Source: Bog-473 sp963788125
Lineage (GTDB): Bacteria; Actinomycetota; Acidimicrobiia; Acidimicrobiales; RAAP-2
DNA length: 64,000 nt
Direction: 5' to 3'
Assembly: GCA_963788125.1 (NCBI GenBank)
Contig: CAWBFN010000001.1
Location: forward strand, 310,001 to 374,000
Position 1 is the first letter of the stretch. Each line of letters starts with the position of its first letter. A program made the translations under genes and the position numbers. The notes below the pieces were generated by a model, which was not told the DNA's origin, did not search any database, and was given only the letters and a program-made list of their open reading frames with translations. Below, in pieces: positions 7,671-16,093 of the stretch.

Positions 7671-8498
7671 ATGCCCTCCTACCTGGTGGACATCCTCGCC
7701 TCGCACCGGGCCCGCGCCCGTGTCGACCGCCGGGACCCCGACGAGCTGGTGGCGCAGGCGACGCAGGCCGAGCGGGCCGGGACCCTGCCGCCGCCCCGCG
7801 ACTTCGCCGGCGCGCTGGGGGGTGGAGAGGGACTCTCGTGCATCGCCGAGATCAAGCGCCGCTCGCCCTCGGCGGGGGACCTCGACCCGGGCCTCCTGGC
7901 CGACCTGGTGGCCAAGGAGTACGCCGCCGGGGGGGCGTCCTGCCTCTCGGTCCTCACCGATCGGGAGTTCTTCGGTGGGTCGGTGGACGACCTGCGCACG
8001 GCGCGCCAGGCGTGCGGGCTCCCGGTGCTGCGCAAGGACTTCACCGTGGCGGAGGTCGACGTGGTCGACGCCCGCCTCATGGGGGCCGACGCCGTGCTGC
8101 TGATCGCCGCCGCACTCGACGATGACGAGCTGCGCCGGTTCGGGGCCCGCGCCGGCGCACTGGGCCTGGCCGCCCTGGTCGAGGTGCACGACGAGGAGGA
8201 GCTCGACCGCGCCCTGGCCGCCGGCGCGCGCCTGGTGGGGGTCAATCAGCGGGATCTGCGCACCTTCGCCGTCGACCACGACCGCGGCGCCGCGCTGGCG
8301 GCGCGCATCCCGCGCGGCGTGGTGGCGGTGGCCGAGTCGGGGATCCGGGATGGCGACGACGCCCGCCGGTTGGCCGACGCCGGCTACGACGCCATCTTGG
8401 TGGGCGAGACGCTGGTGCGGGCGGCCGATCGGGCCGCCGCGCTGCGGGCCCTCACCGGCTATTCGATCGGGCACCGCTCGGTGGACGGGCACCGGTGA
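7671..8498 (+). CDS. trpC: Indole-3-glycerol phosphate synthase
   Basis: This 275-residue (beta/alpha)8 barrel converts CdRP to indole-3-glycerol phosphate. The sequence shows IAEIKRRSPSAGDL with the catalytic Glu and Lys, then LSVLTDREFFGGS, LPVLRKDFTV with the second Lys, LVEVHDEEELDRAL, LVGVNQRDLRTF and VAESGIRDGDD. Length is normal. It opens the trpC-trpF-trpB-trpA operon, with no ribosome site but a -10 box 8 bp upstream. Its stop overlaps the GTG of trpF (GTGA). trpE lies in the his operon, and trpD and trpG are not in this window. Confidence 0.96.
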   Translation: MPSYLVDILASHRARARVDRRDPDELVAQATQAERAGTLPPPRDFAGALGGGEGLSCIAEIKRRSPSAGDLDPGLLADLVAKEYAAGGASCLSVLTDREFFGGSVDDLRTARQACGLPVLRKDFTVAEVDVVDARLMGADAVLLIAAALDDDELRRFGARAGALGLAALVEVHDEEELDRALAAGARLVGVNQRDLRTFAVDHDRGAALAARIPRGVVAVAESGIRDGDDARRLADAGYDAILVGETLVRAADRAAALRALTGYSIGHRSVDGHR

Positions 8499-9181
8499 AC
8501 GAGGACCTCTTCGTCAAGATCTGCGGCATCACCTCGGAGGCGGACGCGCTGCTGTGCGTCAGCTTCGGCGCCGATGCCGTCGGCTTCATCTTCGCCCCGT
8601 CGGTGCGCCAGATCACGGCGCAGACGGCCAGCGACATCGCCAAGCGGCTGCCGCCGGAAATCCTCACCGTCGGGGTCTTCCGTGACGAGGCGCCGCAGCG
8701 GGTGGTGCAGGTGGTCCAGCGCGCCGGTCTCGGCGCCGCCCAGCTCCACGGGCACGAGTCGGCGCAGACGACGGCCTGGGTGCGGGCGCGTCTGCCCATG
8801 GTGATCAAGGCGTTTCCCGCCGGGGACCGCACGGTCACCCGGTTCGCCGAGTTCGGCGCCGACTTCCTGCTGATCGACGGCGACAACCCCGGGTCGGGGG
8901 AGGTCTTCGACTGGAGGCTGGCCGAGGGGGTGGCCGACCCCAGCCGGCTCATCGTCTCGGGCGGGCTCACCCCGGGCAACGTCGCCCAGGCCGTGGCCCA
9001 CCTGCGGCCCGCGGGGGTCGACGTCTCCTCGGGGGTCGAGTCGACGCCGGGGCGCAAGGACCCGCTCAAAGTGCGTGACTTCATCGTCAACGCCCGCGCC
9101 GCGGAGACCGACGCCGAGGCGCGGGACTCGCTGCCCGGGGGGCCGGGCCCCGACGAGCCCTACGACTGGCGGGACGCGTGA
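8495..9181 (+). CDS. trpF: Phosphoribosylanthranilate isomerase
   Basis: This 228-residue enzyme isomerises PRA to CdRP. The start VKICGITSEADAL carries the catalytic Cys. The sequence then shows GADAVGFIFAPSVRQIT, GVFRDE, LGAAQLHGHES, LLIDGDNPGSGEVFDW, ISGG-like IVSGGLTPGNV and VDVSSGVESTPGRKD. All family landmarks are intact. A short C-terminal tail of about 20 residues, rich in Gly/Pro/Asp, is extra. It starts at GTG overlapping the trpC stop. trpB begins 1 bp after its stop. Confidence 0.95.
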   Translation: MNEDLFVKICGITSEADALLCVSFGADAVGFIFAPSVRQITAQTASDIAKRLPPEILTVGVFRDEAPQRVVQVVQRAGLGAAQLHGHESAQTTAWVRARLPMVIKAFPAGDRTVTRFAEFGADFLLIDGDNPGSGEVFDWRLAEGVADPSRLIVSGGLTPGNVAQAVAHLRPAGVDVSSGVESTPGRKDPLKVRDFIVNARAAETDAEARDSLPGGPGPDEPYDWRDA

Positions 9182-9182
9182 C

Positions 9183-10421
9183 ATGAGCCTGATGGCAGAG
9201 CCCGGGCCCGACGGCCGGTTCGGCGAGTTCGGGGGCCGGTTCGTCCCCGAGTCGCTGATGCCGGCCTGCCTCGACCTCGAAGCGGCCTTCGCCGAGGCCT
9301 GGGCCGATCCGGAGTTCCATCGCGAGCTCGACGACCTGCTGCGCCACTACGGCGGCCGCCCCACCCCGGTGACCGAGTGCCGGCGCCTGTCGGAGCGGCT
9401 CGGGGTGCGGGTGCTGCTCAAGCGGGAGGACCTGGCCCACACCGGCTCCCACAAGCTGAACAACGTGGTGGGGCAGGCGCTCCTCACCCGCCGCATGGGC
9501 AAGCGGCGGATCATCGCCGAGACCGGAGCGGGCCAGCACGGGGTGGCCTCGGCCACGGCGGCGGCCCTGTTCGGCCTGGAGTGCACGGTCTTCATGGGAG
9601 AGGTGGACACCGTGCGCCAGGAGCTGAATGTCTTCCGCATGGAGCTGCTGGGGGCCGAGGTCCGACCGGTGCGCTCGGGCAGCCGGACCCTGAAGGACGC
9701 GGTGAACGAGGCCATGCGCGAGTGGGTGGCCACGGTGGATCACACCCACTACTGCCTGGGCTCGGTGATGGGGCCGCACCCGTTCCCCTACATGGTGCGC
9801 CAGCTGCAACGGGTGGTGGGCGACGAAGCGCACCGGCAGAGCCGGGAGATCCTCGACGGCGCCGACCCCGATGTGGTCGTGGCCTGCATCGGCGGGGGCT
9901 CGAACGCCGCCGGCACGTTCGCCGGCTTCGTCGATACCGAGGCCCGCCTGGTCGGTGTCGAGGCGGCAGGTGGCGCCGCCGTCACCAACGGGATCCCCGG
10001 CGTGCTGCACGGCATGCACTCGCGCCTGCTGCAGGACGAGGTCGGTCAGATCATGGAGGCGGAGTCGATCTCGGCCGGTCTCGACTACCCCGGCCTCGGG
10101 CCCGAGCACGCCCACCTGGCGGCCATCGGCCGGGCGGAGTACACCACGGCGGGCGACGCCGAGGTGCTCGAGGCGTTCCGGCTCCTCAGCCACACCGAGG
10201 GCATCATCCCCGCCCTCGAGTCGGCCCACGCCGTGGCCTGGGTCGCCCGGGTGGCGGGCACCGCCGCGCTGCCCGAGGGCTCGACCGTGCTGATCACGCT
10301 CTCCGGGCGGGGTGACAAGGACGTGGCCCAGGTGCGCGAGATCTTCGGCTCGGGCCGACCAGGCCGGCCGTGCTTGAGAGGTCGCTGCGGGCGCAGCGGG
10401 GGCGCGGCCGCAAGCTCTTGA
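9183..10421 (+). CDS. trpB: Tryptophan synthase beta chain
   Basis: TrpB (412 residues) condenses indole and serine using PLP. The PLP lysine lies in HTGSHKLNNVVGQALL. The sequence then shows AETGAGQHGVA, GEVDTVRQELNVFRMELLGAEV, YCLGSVMGPHPFPYMVR, the glycine-rich phosphate site GGGSNAAG and LSGRGDKD. The ATG at 9183 follows the trpF stop directly; an in-frame upstream extension is only the trpF shadow. The last 16 codons (an Arg/Gly/Ala-rich tail) overlap the trpA start by 52 bp, an unusually long overlap. Confidence 0.96.
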   Translation: MSLMAEPGPDGRFGEFGGRFVPESLMPACLDLEAAFAEAWADPEFHRELDDLLRHYGGRPTPVTECRRLSERLGVRVLLKREDLAHTGSHKLNNVVGQALLTRRMGKRRIIAETGAGQHGVASATAAALFGLECTVFMGEVDTVRQELNVFRMELLGAEVRPVRSGSRTLKDAVNEAMREWVATVDHTHYCLGSVMGPHPFPYMVRQLQRVVGDEAHRQSREILDGADPDVVVACIGGGSNAAGTFAGFVDTEARLVGVEAAGGAAVTNGIPGVLHGMHSRLLQDEVGQIMEAESISAGLDYPGLGPEHAHLAAIGRAEYTTAGDAEVLEAFRLLSHTEGIIPALESAHAVAWVARVAGTAALPEGSTVLITLSGRGDKDVAQVREIFGSGRPGRPCLRGRCGRSGGAAASS

Positions 10422-11134
10422 TCCCCTACCTCATGGGGGGCATGACGGAGGACTGGGGTCAGACGCTGGCCGCGGTCGTGGCGGCCGGTGCGGACGCCGT
10501 CGAGGTGGGGATCCCCTTCTCCGATCCGATGATGGACGGGCCGGTGATCCAAGAGGCGGCGCTGCGGTCGTTGGAGCGGGGGACGGTGCCCGACGAGGTG
10601 CTCGACGGGATCGCCCGGGCGGAGGTCACGGTGCCGGTGGCGATGATGACGTACTACAACATCGTCTACCGGGCCGGGCACAAGCGCATGGCGCACTCCC
10701 TGGCCGAGGCCGGGGTGAGCGGGGCGATCATCCCCGATCTGTCGCTCGAGGAGGTCGGCCCGTGGGCCGAGGAGGCAGACGCCGCCGGGGTGGCGACGGT
10801 GCTGCTGGTGGCGCCGTCGAGTCCCGAGGCGCGGGTCGAGCGGATCTGCGCGCGGGCACGCGGTTTCGTCTACGCGGTGGCCCGCATGGGGGTGACGGGG
10901 GAGCGGGCCGACGTGGGCGACGAGGCGCGGCCGCTGGTCGAACGGATCCGCCGCCACACCGACATGCCGGTCTGCGTCGGTGTGGGGGTGTCGACCCCCG
11001 GGCAGGCGGCCGAGGTCTGCGAGGTGGCCGACGGCGTGGTGGTGGGCTCGGCCCTGGTGCGGCGGCTGCTCGAGGGCGCCGGCCCCGAGGGGGCGGCCGA
11101 GTTCATCGGCTCGCTCCGCCGCGCCATTGATTAG
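10370..11134 (+). CDS. trpA: Tryptophan synthase alpha chain
   Basis: TrpA (254 residues) cleaves indole-3-glycerol phosphate and channels indole to TrpB. The catalytic Glu and Asp lie in DAVEVGIPFSDPMMDGPVIQ. The sequence then shows PVAMMTYYNIVYRAG, GAIIPDLSLEE, FVYAVARMGVTGE and VCVGVGVSTPGQA. The GTG start at 10370 sits inside the end of trpB. The stop overlaps the convergent MDMPI-type gene by 4 bp, so no space is left for a terminator between them. Confidence 0.95.
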   Translation: MLERSLRAQRGRGRKLLIPYLMGGMTEDWGQTLAAVVAAGADAVEVGIPFSDPMMDGPVIQEAALRSLERGTVPDEVLDGIARAEVTVPVAMMTYYNIVYRAGHKRMAHSLAEAGVSGAIIPDLSLEEVGPWAEEADAAGVATVLLVAPSSPEARVERICARARGFVYAVARMGVTGERADVGDEARPLVERIRRHTDMPVCVGVGVSTPGQAAEVCEVADGVVVGSALVRRLLEGAGPEGAAEFIGSLRRAID

Positions 11135-11856
11135 AACACGATCTCCTTGGTCCAGCGCTCGGCGAGGGCGCCGTCGCCGATGACCTCGACGTCCTGTGCC
11201 GGGACCCGGTTGAGGCACCAGAGATAGACCGGCGAGGCCGGCCCCCTGATCGCCACGTCCGCCTTGCCGTGGGCCCGGTCGACGGAGACGGCGCCCTCCG
11301 GTCCCAGCTGGACCATCCACTCACCCTCGGCATCCGTGCAGTGGAAGTGGAACGACTGGCCGGACCAGTCCTCGGCGTGCGCCTTTATCTGGCGCGGCAC
11401 CATGACGGTCAGGAACTCGTCGATGCCATCGCTGGCCAGCACCTGATCGATGGGTTCGGGGCGGTCGACCGCCCGTTGGGCGTCCCAGGCGTGGACGGCG
11501 CTCTCCAGAGCCTGGCGCCGGAACCAGAAGACCGGGGTGCGGGGCAGGCCGAAGGTCCAGCAGTTGGAGGAGGGGTCGCAGCCCTCCAGTGCATCGATCA
11601 CCTGGTGGGACCGCTCCTCGGCCCAGGCCAGGAGCTGGTCGCCGTGGCAGCCCTCGGGGACGCCCGGGTAGTCGGCCCGGGCCCCCGTGCGGACGATGGC
11701 CGCGGCCCAGCCCCATGTCCCGCCGGCGTGGCCGACGAGGTCGGCGACCCTCCACCCCGGGCAGCTCGGCACGGGGGCGTCGAGGTCGAGGCGCGCCGCC
11801 TGGAGGAGCGCACGGGAACGGTCCCGGATGGCACTGAGGTACGCGCCGTTCTCCAT
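11131..11856 (-). CDS. Maleylpyruvate isomerase-family (mycothiol-dependent type) protein
   Basis: This 241-residue protein has the actinobacterial two-domain MDMPI layout. A DinB-like N-terminal helical bundle (PSCPGWRVADLVGHAGGTWGW, with a metal-ligand His; LAWAEERSHQVIDALE; RRQALESAVHAWDAQRAV, with the second His) is followed by an SCP-like C-terminal domain (WMVQLGPEGAVSVDR; ADVAIRGPASPVYLWCLNR). Family members use mycothiol as thiol cofactor; the substrate here is unknown. ATG 11856 is preferred over 11865 because a TAGTGT -10 box (11864-11869, minus strand) lies 7 bp upstream and overlaps the longer start. Confidence 0.85.
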   Translation of the reverse strand: MENGAYLSAIRDRSRALLQAARLDLDAPVPSCPGWRVADLVGHAGGTWGWAAAIVRTGARADYPGVPEGCHGDQLLAWAEERSHQVIDALEGCDPSSNCWTFGLPRTPVFWFRRQALESAVHAWDAQRAVDRPEPIDQVLASDGIDEFLTVMVPRQIKAHAEDWSGQSFHFHCTDAEGEWMVQLGPEGAVSVDRAHGKADVAIRGPASPVYLWCLNRVPAQDVEVIGDGALAERWTKEIVF

Positions 11857-11863
11857 GCGCAGC

Positions 11864-11869
11864 ACACTA
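11864..11869 (-). promoter_or_regulatory. -10 box (TAGTGT) of a leaderless promoter for the MDMPI-type gene
   Basis: TAGTGT on the minus strand ends 7 bp before the ATG at 11856, and no ribosome-binding site is present between them. The spacing matches the other leaderless promoters in the window. Confidence 0.45.
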
Positions 11870-11937
11870 GACCTCTCAACTGGCGACCGGACCGGCGATT
11901 CGACTGGGCCCCGGGCAGGCGGAGAGAATCGCGCGAC

Positions 11938-12811
11938 GTGAACCGCTTCTACGACGCGTTGGGTCGCGGGGTTGTCCGCTGGTCACCCGGGGACTGGTGC
12001 CTCCGTCGGGATCGGGTATCCCGGCCGCGGCCTACCTCGACTACCTCACCACCGCCCGCTTCGTCAGCGCCGACGGCCACACCGTGCAGTGGGAGGTGGG
12101 GTTGCGGGCCGGGACGCCGGGGAGCACCGCCGCCATCGACGAGGTGCCGGGCCTGCGCGCCCTGATCGCCCGGGTGGCCCACGACGCAGGGGCCGACAAG
12201 AGCGGACTGGCCGGTGAGGCGCCCGCCCTCTGCGACGTGAGCCACATCTCCGACGGCGACGTGGGCAAGATCGTCCCCATCGCCATCGTGGCCATCGGCC
12301 TCGTCCTGGCCCTGGTGCTGCGCAGCCTGGTCGCCCCCCTCTACCTGATCCTGAGCGTGGTCCTCTCGTACCTGGCGTCGCTGGGCATCTCCGTGGTCAT
12401 CTTCATGAAGATCGGCGGCCAGGAGGGCATCGTCTTCCTCCTCCCGTTCTTGATGTTCATCTTCCTCCTGGCCCTCGGGGAGGACTACAACATTCTGGTC
12501 ATGACCCGAATCAGTGCGCCGGGCGGTCGTGCGCTCCGTCGGCGCCACCGGACCGACGGTCACCTCGGCCGGGGGTGGTCCTCGCCGGAACGTTCGTCGT
12601 CCGGGCCGTCGTCGGTGGGTCCGGTCCGGGCAACAGTGAGATCCGGGTCATCGGGGTGGGGCTGGCGGTGGGGATACTGCTCGACACGTTCGTCGTGCGG
12701 ACGGTGCTGGTCCCTGCCACCGTCGAGCTTCTGGGCCGCTGGAACTGGTGGCCGTCACGGATGAGCCGGCGGGCCGGCGCTCCGCTTTCGCCCGGTCCAC
12801 CGGAGGGCTAG
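11938..12811 (+). pseudogene. MMPL/RND-type transporter remnant with internal deletions
   Basis: Pieces of one MMPL-family exporter are present in different frames. From GTG 11938 the text NRFYDALGRGVVRW matches the usual first residues of such proteins. It breaks after about 15 codons. From about 12000 a second frame gives AAAYLDYLTTARFVSADG, then two or three membrane helices and the typical LLALGEDYNILVMTRI. At about 12510-12530 the frame changes again with loss of roughly a dozen residues. It then continues as VVRSVGATGPTVTSAG, VVLAGTFVVRAVVGG and LGRWNWWPSRM to a TAG at 12811. A normal family member is about 700 residues, so most of the N-terminal half is gone. This is true decay, not a single base error. 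Confidence 0.85.
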
Positions 12812-12862
12812 GTTGCTGCCTGGGCCACCGAGGCCGTCCGCCACCGAAGCCAGGAGGGCGCC

Positions 12863-13252
12863 ATGATCGGCGACAAGGAGAAGACCTTCACCGGCAAGGG
12901 GACCGATCTGGGCGCGCTGCAGTCGCACATCGAGGACTACCTCAAGAAGGAGGGCTTCACCGTCCAGACCTCGGCGACGAACGGGCAGGGCAGCGTGGTG
13001 CAGGCCAAGAAGGGCGGCTTCCTGCGGGGGATTGTCGACGCCGATCGGGCGCTGACCATCACCATCACCGGGCAGCCGGCGGAGTTCACCGTCCGGGTGG
13101 GCGTCGGCAAGTGGGTCCAGAACCTCGGGGTGGCGGCCGTCGAGACCCTGCTCATCTCCGGGCTGTTCCTCGTGGTGGACGTGGCTGAGTCGGCCTGGAA
13201 CATCGAGATAGAGGACAAGTTGGTCAAGGACTTCACCACCTTCATCGGCTGA
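12863..13252 (+). CDS. Hypothetical protein (129 aa)
   Basis: I do not recognise a family. The protein begins with a polar region (DKEKTFTGKGTDLGALQSHIEDYLKKEG) and then beta-rich segments (FTVQTSATNGQGSVVQAKK; ALTITITGQPAEFTVRVGVGKWV). One hydrophobic stretch follows, VAAVETLLISGLFLVVDVAE. The C-terminus (IEIEDKLVKDFTTFIG) may be a short amphipathic helix. It could be a small membrane-anchored or lipid-facing protein. A strong ribosome site (AGGAGG, about 6 bp from the ATG) supports the start and expression. The PRC-barrel gene begins 13 bp downstream. Confidence 0.7.
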   Translation: MIGDKEKTFTGKGTDLGALQSHIEDYLKKEGFTVQTSATNGQGSVVQAKKGGFLRGIVDADRALTITITGQPAEFTVRVGVGKWVQNLGVAAVETLLISGLFLVVDVAESAWNIEIEDKLVKDFTTFIG

Positions 13253-13265
13253 GCACGAGGCGACC

Positions 13266-13901
13266 ATGGCAGAGAGCACAGAGAGGACAGGGAGCACGCA
13301 GACCACGCAGATCACGCTCGGGGTCGACACCCGCTGCAGCGACGGGCCCTGTGGCACGGTGATCCGGGTCGTCGTCGATCCGGTCGCCCGGACCGTCACC
13401 CACGTCGTCGTCGAACCCAAGCACCGCGAGGGGTTCGGCCGGCTCGTCCCCCTCGACCTCGTGGAGGCCCGCGCCGACGAGGTCACCCTCGGCTGCACGA
13501 CCGAGCAGTTCGAGAAGTTCGAGATGGCCGAGGAGACGACCTTCTTACCCAACGACCCGAACTACCTGGCCCAGGGTGAGGTGTACGCCGTCCCCCTCTT
13601 CGGGATGGGCACCCCCAACGTGCCGCCCCCGATCACCACCGACGTCCTGCCGCTGGGCGAGGTCGGGGTGCGTCGCAACGAGCAGGTGCACGCCACCGAC
13701 GGCGAGATCGGCCGGGTGCGCGGGGTCCTCATCGAGCACGACAGCCGTCGCGTGACCCACGTGCTCCTCCAGGAGGGTCATCTGTGGGGCCGCAAGCAGG
13801 TGGCGATCCCCATCGGGGCGGTGACCGGGATCGAGTACGGCATCCGCCTCAACATGACCAAGCAGGAGGTGCAGGACCTCCCCGCGGTGCACGTGGGTTA
13901 G
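13266..13901 (+). CDS. PRC-barrel domain protein, two repeats
   Basis: This 211-residue protein has two PRC-barrel-like halves. The first, about residues 17-78, reads DTRCSDGPCGTVIRVVVDP and then VTHVVVEPKHREGFGRLVPLDLV. The second, about 130-195, reads RRNEQVHATDGEIGRVRGVL and then RVTHVLLQEGHLWGRKQVAIPI. PRC barrels act in RNA processing (RimM) and in photosynthetic or stress proteins; here there is no enzymatic partner, and the role is unknown. It has a Thr/Ser/Glu-rich N-terminus without a signal peptide. Its stop overlaps the convergent fabF gene by 4 bp. Confidence 0.8.
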   Translation: MAESTERTGSTQTTQITLGVDTRCSDGPCGTVIRVVVDPVARTVTHVVVEPKHREGFGRLVPLDLVEARADEVTLGCTTEQFEKFEMAEETTFLPNDPNYLAQGEVYAVPLFGMGTPNVPPPITTDVLPLGEVGVRRNEQVHATDGEIGRVRGVLIEHDSRRVTHVLLQEGHLWGRKQVAIPIGAVTGIEYGIRLNMTKQEVQDLPAVHVG

Positions 13902-15094
13902 GTCGGGGGGAGCAGGATCAGGCAGCCGTTGTGGCCGCCAAAGCCGAAGGAGTTCGACAGGACGGCCGAGGGCTCCCAGGGGAGCGGCTCGCCGTGGACC
14001 ACGCGCAGGTTGATCTCGGGGTCGGGTTCCTCGTAGCCGGCCGTCGGGGGGATGAGCCCGTGGTGGATGGTGAGGGCCGAGGCCACGGCCTCGATGGCCC
14101 CGGCGGCGCCCAGCCCGTGTCCCGTCACCCCCTTGGTCGAGGTGACCAGCGGGCCAGGCTCGCCGAACACCTTGTTGATGGCCCGGGACTCGGCCAGGTC
14201 GTTGAGCGGGGTCGACGTCCCGTGGGCGTTGATGTGCCCGACCGCCGAGGTGGGGATGCCGGCGTCGGAGAGGGCCAGCTCCATGCAGGCCACGGCGCCG
14301 GCACCGTCGGGGTGGGGAGCGGTGATGTGGTAGGCGTCGGCCGTGCTGGCCGATCCGGCCAGTTCGGCGTAGATGGTGGCGCCACGCGCCACGGCGCGGT
14401 CCCAGTCCTCGAGGACCAGGGCGGCGGATCCCTCGGTCATGACGAAGCCGTCCCGGCGCGCGTCGAAGGGGCGGGAGTGGCCCGAGGTGGACAGGGCGGT
14501 CATGTTGGCGAACGCCGCCACCGCCACCGGGTGCAGGCTGGCCTCGGCGCCCCCGCCCACGACCACGTCGCACCGGCCCGAGGCGATCAGGCGCCCCGCC
14601 GCGGCGATGGCGTGGGTCCCGGCGGCGCACGCCGTCACGATGACCTCCGAGGGGCCCTGCCATCCGAGGCGCATGGAGATGCCCGCCGCCCCGGCGTTGG
14701 CCATCATCATGGGGACCAGGCGGGGCGAGACCCGCCTGGCGCCCCGCTCGTTGTACACCCCGACCTGCTCGGCCAGGGTGTCGAACCCTCCCACTCCCGT
14801 GGCGAAGATGACCCCCGAGCGGGCGGGGCTGGCGTCGATGGCGCCGGCGTCCTGCACCGCCAGGTCGGCCGCGGCGATGCTGAACTGGGCGAACCGGTCG
14901 ACCTGGCGCACCTCCTTGGGGCCGAACCACCGTTCGGGCTCGAACTCGGTCACCGGCCCCCCGACCACGTGGGGGTGGAGCAGGCCGTCCCACAGGGCGT
15001 CCACGCCGATGCCGCAACAGGTGACCGCCCCCAACCCGGTGATGGCCACCCGCCGGCCCCGGATCGGGCCGTCGGGGCCCGTCCCGAGCTGCAT
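13898..15094 (-). CDS. fabF: 3-oxoacyl-[ACP] synthase (KAS II type)
   Basis: This 398-residue thiolase-fold condensing enzyme elongates acyl-ACP with malonyl-ACP. The Cys-His-His triad is visible: nucleophile in VTACAAGTHAIAAA (Cys about 156), then INAHGTSTPLNDLAES and GVTGHGLGAAGAIEAV. The C-terminal loop SNSFGFGGHNGCLIL is the usual KAS glycine motif. It is the last gene of the minus-strand operon fabD-fabG-acpP-fabF. Its ATG overlaps the acpP stop by 1 bp (TGATG). No fabH is seen in the window. Confidence 0.95.
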   Translation of the reverse strand: MQLGTGPDGPIRGRRVAITGLGAVTCCGIGVDALWDGLLHPHVVGGPVTEFEPERWFGPKEVRQVDRFAQFSIAAADLAVQDAGAIDASPARSGVIFATGVGGFDTLAEQVGVYNERGARRVSPRLVPMMMANAGAAGISMRLGWQGPSEVIVTACAAGTHAIAAAGRLIASGRCDVVVGGGAEASLHPVAVAAFANMTALSTSGHSRPFDARRDGFVMTEGSAALVLEDWDRAVARGATIYAELAGSASTADAYHITAPHPDGAGAVACMELALSDAGIPTSAVGHINAHGTSTPLNDLAESRAINKVFGEPGPLVTSTKGVTGHGLGAAGAIEAVASALTIHHGLIPPTAGYEEPDPEINLRVVHGEPLPWEPSAVLSNSFGFGGHNGCLILLPPT

Positions 15095-15333
15095 CAGAGC
15101 TTGGAGGAGATCAGGTCGAAGGCCTGTCCGATGGTGGTGACGTCCTCCAGCTCGGTCTCCTCGACCGTGATGTCGAAGGACTCCTCGAGTGCCATGACCA
15201 GTTCGACCAGGTCAAGACTGTCCGCGTCGAGATCGTCGGCGAACCTGGCCTCCTTGGTGATCTTGTCCGAGGGCACTTGCAGCACCTCTACGGCGCACTC
15301 GCGAAACTTCTCGAACGCTGCGTCGCTGTCCAC
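15094..15333 (-). CDS. acpP: Acyl carrier protein
   Basis: This is a 79-residue acidic carrier protein. The phosphopantetheine site lies in FADDLDADSLDLVELVMALEE, with Ser about 39 (DSLDLVEL). Helices follow the ACP four-helix pattern, and the C-terminus ends in DVTTIGQAFDLISSKL. It starts with GTG preceded by AAGGAG at about 7 bp. It lies 34 bp after fabG and is coupled to fabF by a 1 bp overlap, as in a FAS II operon. Confidence 0.96.
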   Translation of the reverse strand: MDSDAAFEKFRECAVEVLQVPSDKITKEARFADDLDADSLDLVELVMALEESFDITVEETELEDVTTIGQAFDLISSKL

Positions 15334-15367
15334 GATGGCTCCTTGTGTTGTGTGATGTACGTGCAGG

Positions 15368-16093
15368 TTACAAGCCCATGCCCAGGCCGCCGTCGACGGG
15401 CAGCACGACGCCCGTGAGGTAGGCCGCCGCCTCGGAGGCCAAGAAGCCCACCACGGCCGCCACGTCCTCGGCGGAGCCGGTCCGCCCCAGCGGGACCTGC
15501 TCGGTCATGGTGGCGAGCCGCTCCTCGCCCAGCGCGGCGGTCATGTCGGTGTCGATCAGGCCGGGCGCCACCACGTTGACCGTGATCTGGCGGCTGCCCA
15601 CCTCGCGGGCGATGGCCCGCGCCATCCCGACCAGCCCGGCCTTGGAGGCGGCGTAGTTGGCCTGGCCGGGCAGGCCGATGAAGGCGCCCACCGAGGAGAG
15701 GAAGATGATGCGGCCGGAATGGAGGCGGAGCATCTTGGCCACCGCCCGTTTGGCCACCCGGAACGACCCGGTCAGGTTGGCCTCTATCACCGTGCTGAAG
15801 GCCTCCTCGCTCATGCGCAGCATGAGGCCGTCCCGGGTGATGCCGGCGTTGGCCACCAGGACCTCCACGGGGCCCCAGGTGCTCTCGACGGTGCGGAAGG
15901 CCGACTCGACCAGCTCGGCGTCGGTGACGTCGCAGGGCACGGCGAGGAAGCGGGCGGGATCGCACCCCGGAGGGGGTGGAGGTGGGCCGCCCGAGCGGTA
16001 GGTGGCGGCCACCTGGTCCCCGTTGGCCAGGAACCAGCGGACACAGGCGGCGCCGATGCCCCGGTTCCCCCCGGTGACCAGGACCACGGCCAT
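15368..16093 (-). CDS. fabG: 3-oxoacyl-[ACP] reductase
   Basis: This 241-residue short-chain dehydrogenase reduces the beta-keto group of acyl-ACP with NADPH. The cofactor motif TGGNRGIG (about residues 7-14) is followed by VANAGITRDGL. The catalytic Ser lies in IIFLSSVGAFIG and Tyr/Lys in QANYAASKAGLVGMARAIA. The C-terminus is TGVVLPVDGGLGMGL. A short proline-rich insertion (GGPPPPPPG) after the second strand is unusual. The ATG at 16093 overlaps the fabD stop by 1 bp; the long open frame upstream is only a fabD shadow. Confidence 0.94.
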   Translation of the reverse strand: MAVVLVTGGNRGIGAACVRWFLANGDQVAATYRSGGPPPPPPGCDPARFLAVPCDVTDAELVESAFRTVESTWGPVEVLVANAGITRDGLMLRMSEEAFSTVIEANLTGSFRVAKRAVAKMLRLHSGRIIFLSSVGAFIGLPGQANYAASKAGLVGMARAIAREVGSRQITVNVVAPGLIDTDMTAALGEERLATMTEQVPLGRTGSAEDVAAVVGFLASEAAAYLTGVVLPVDGGLGMGL

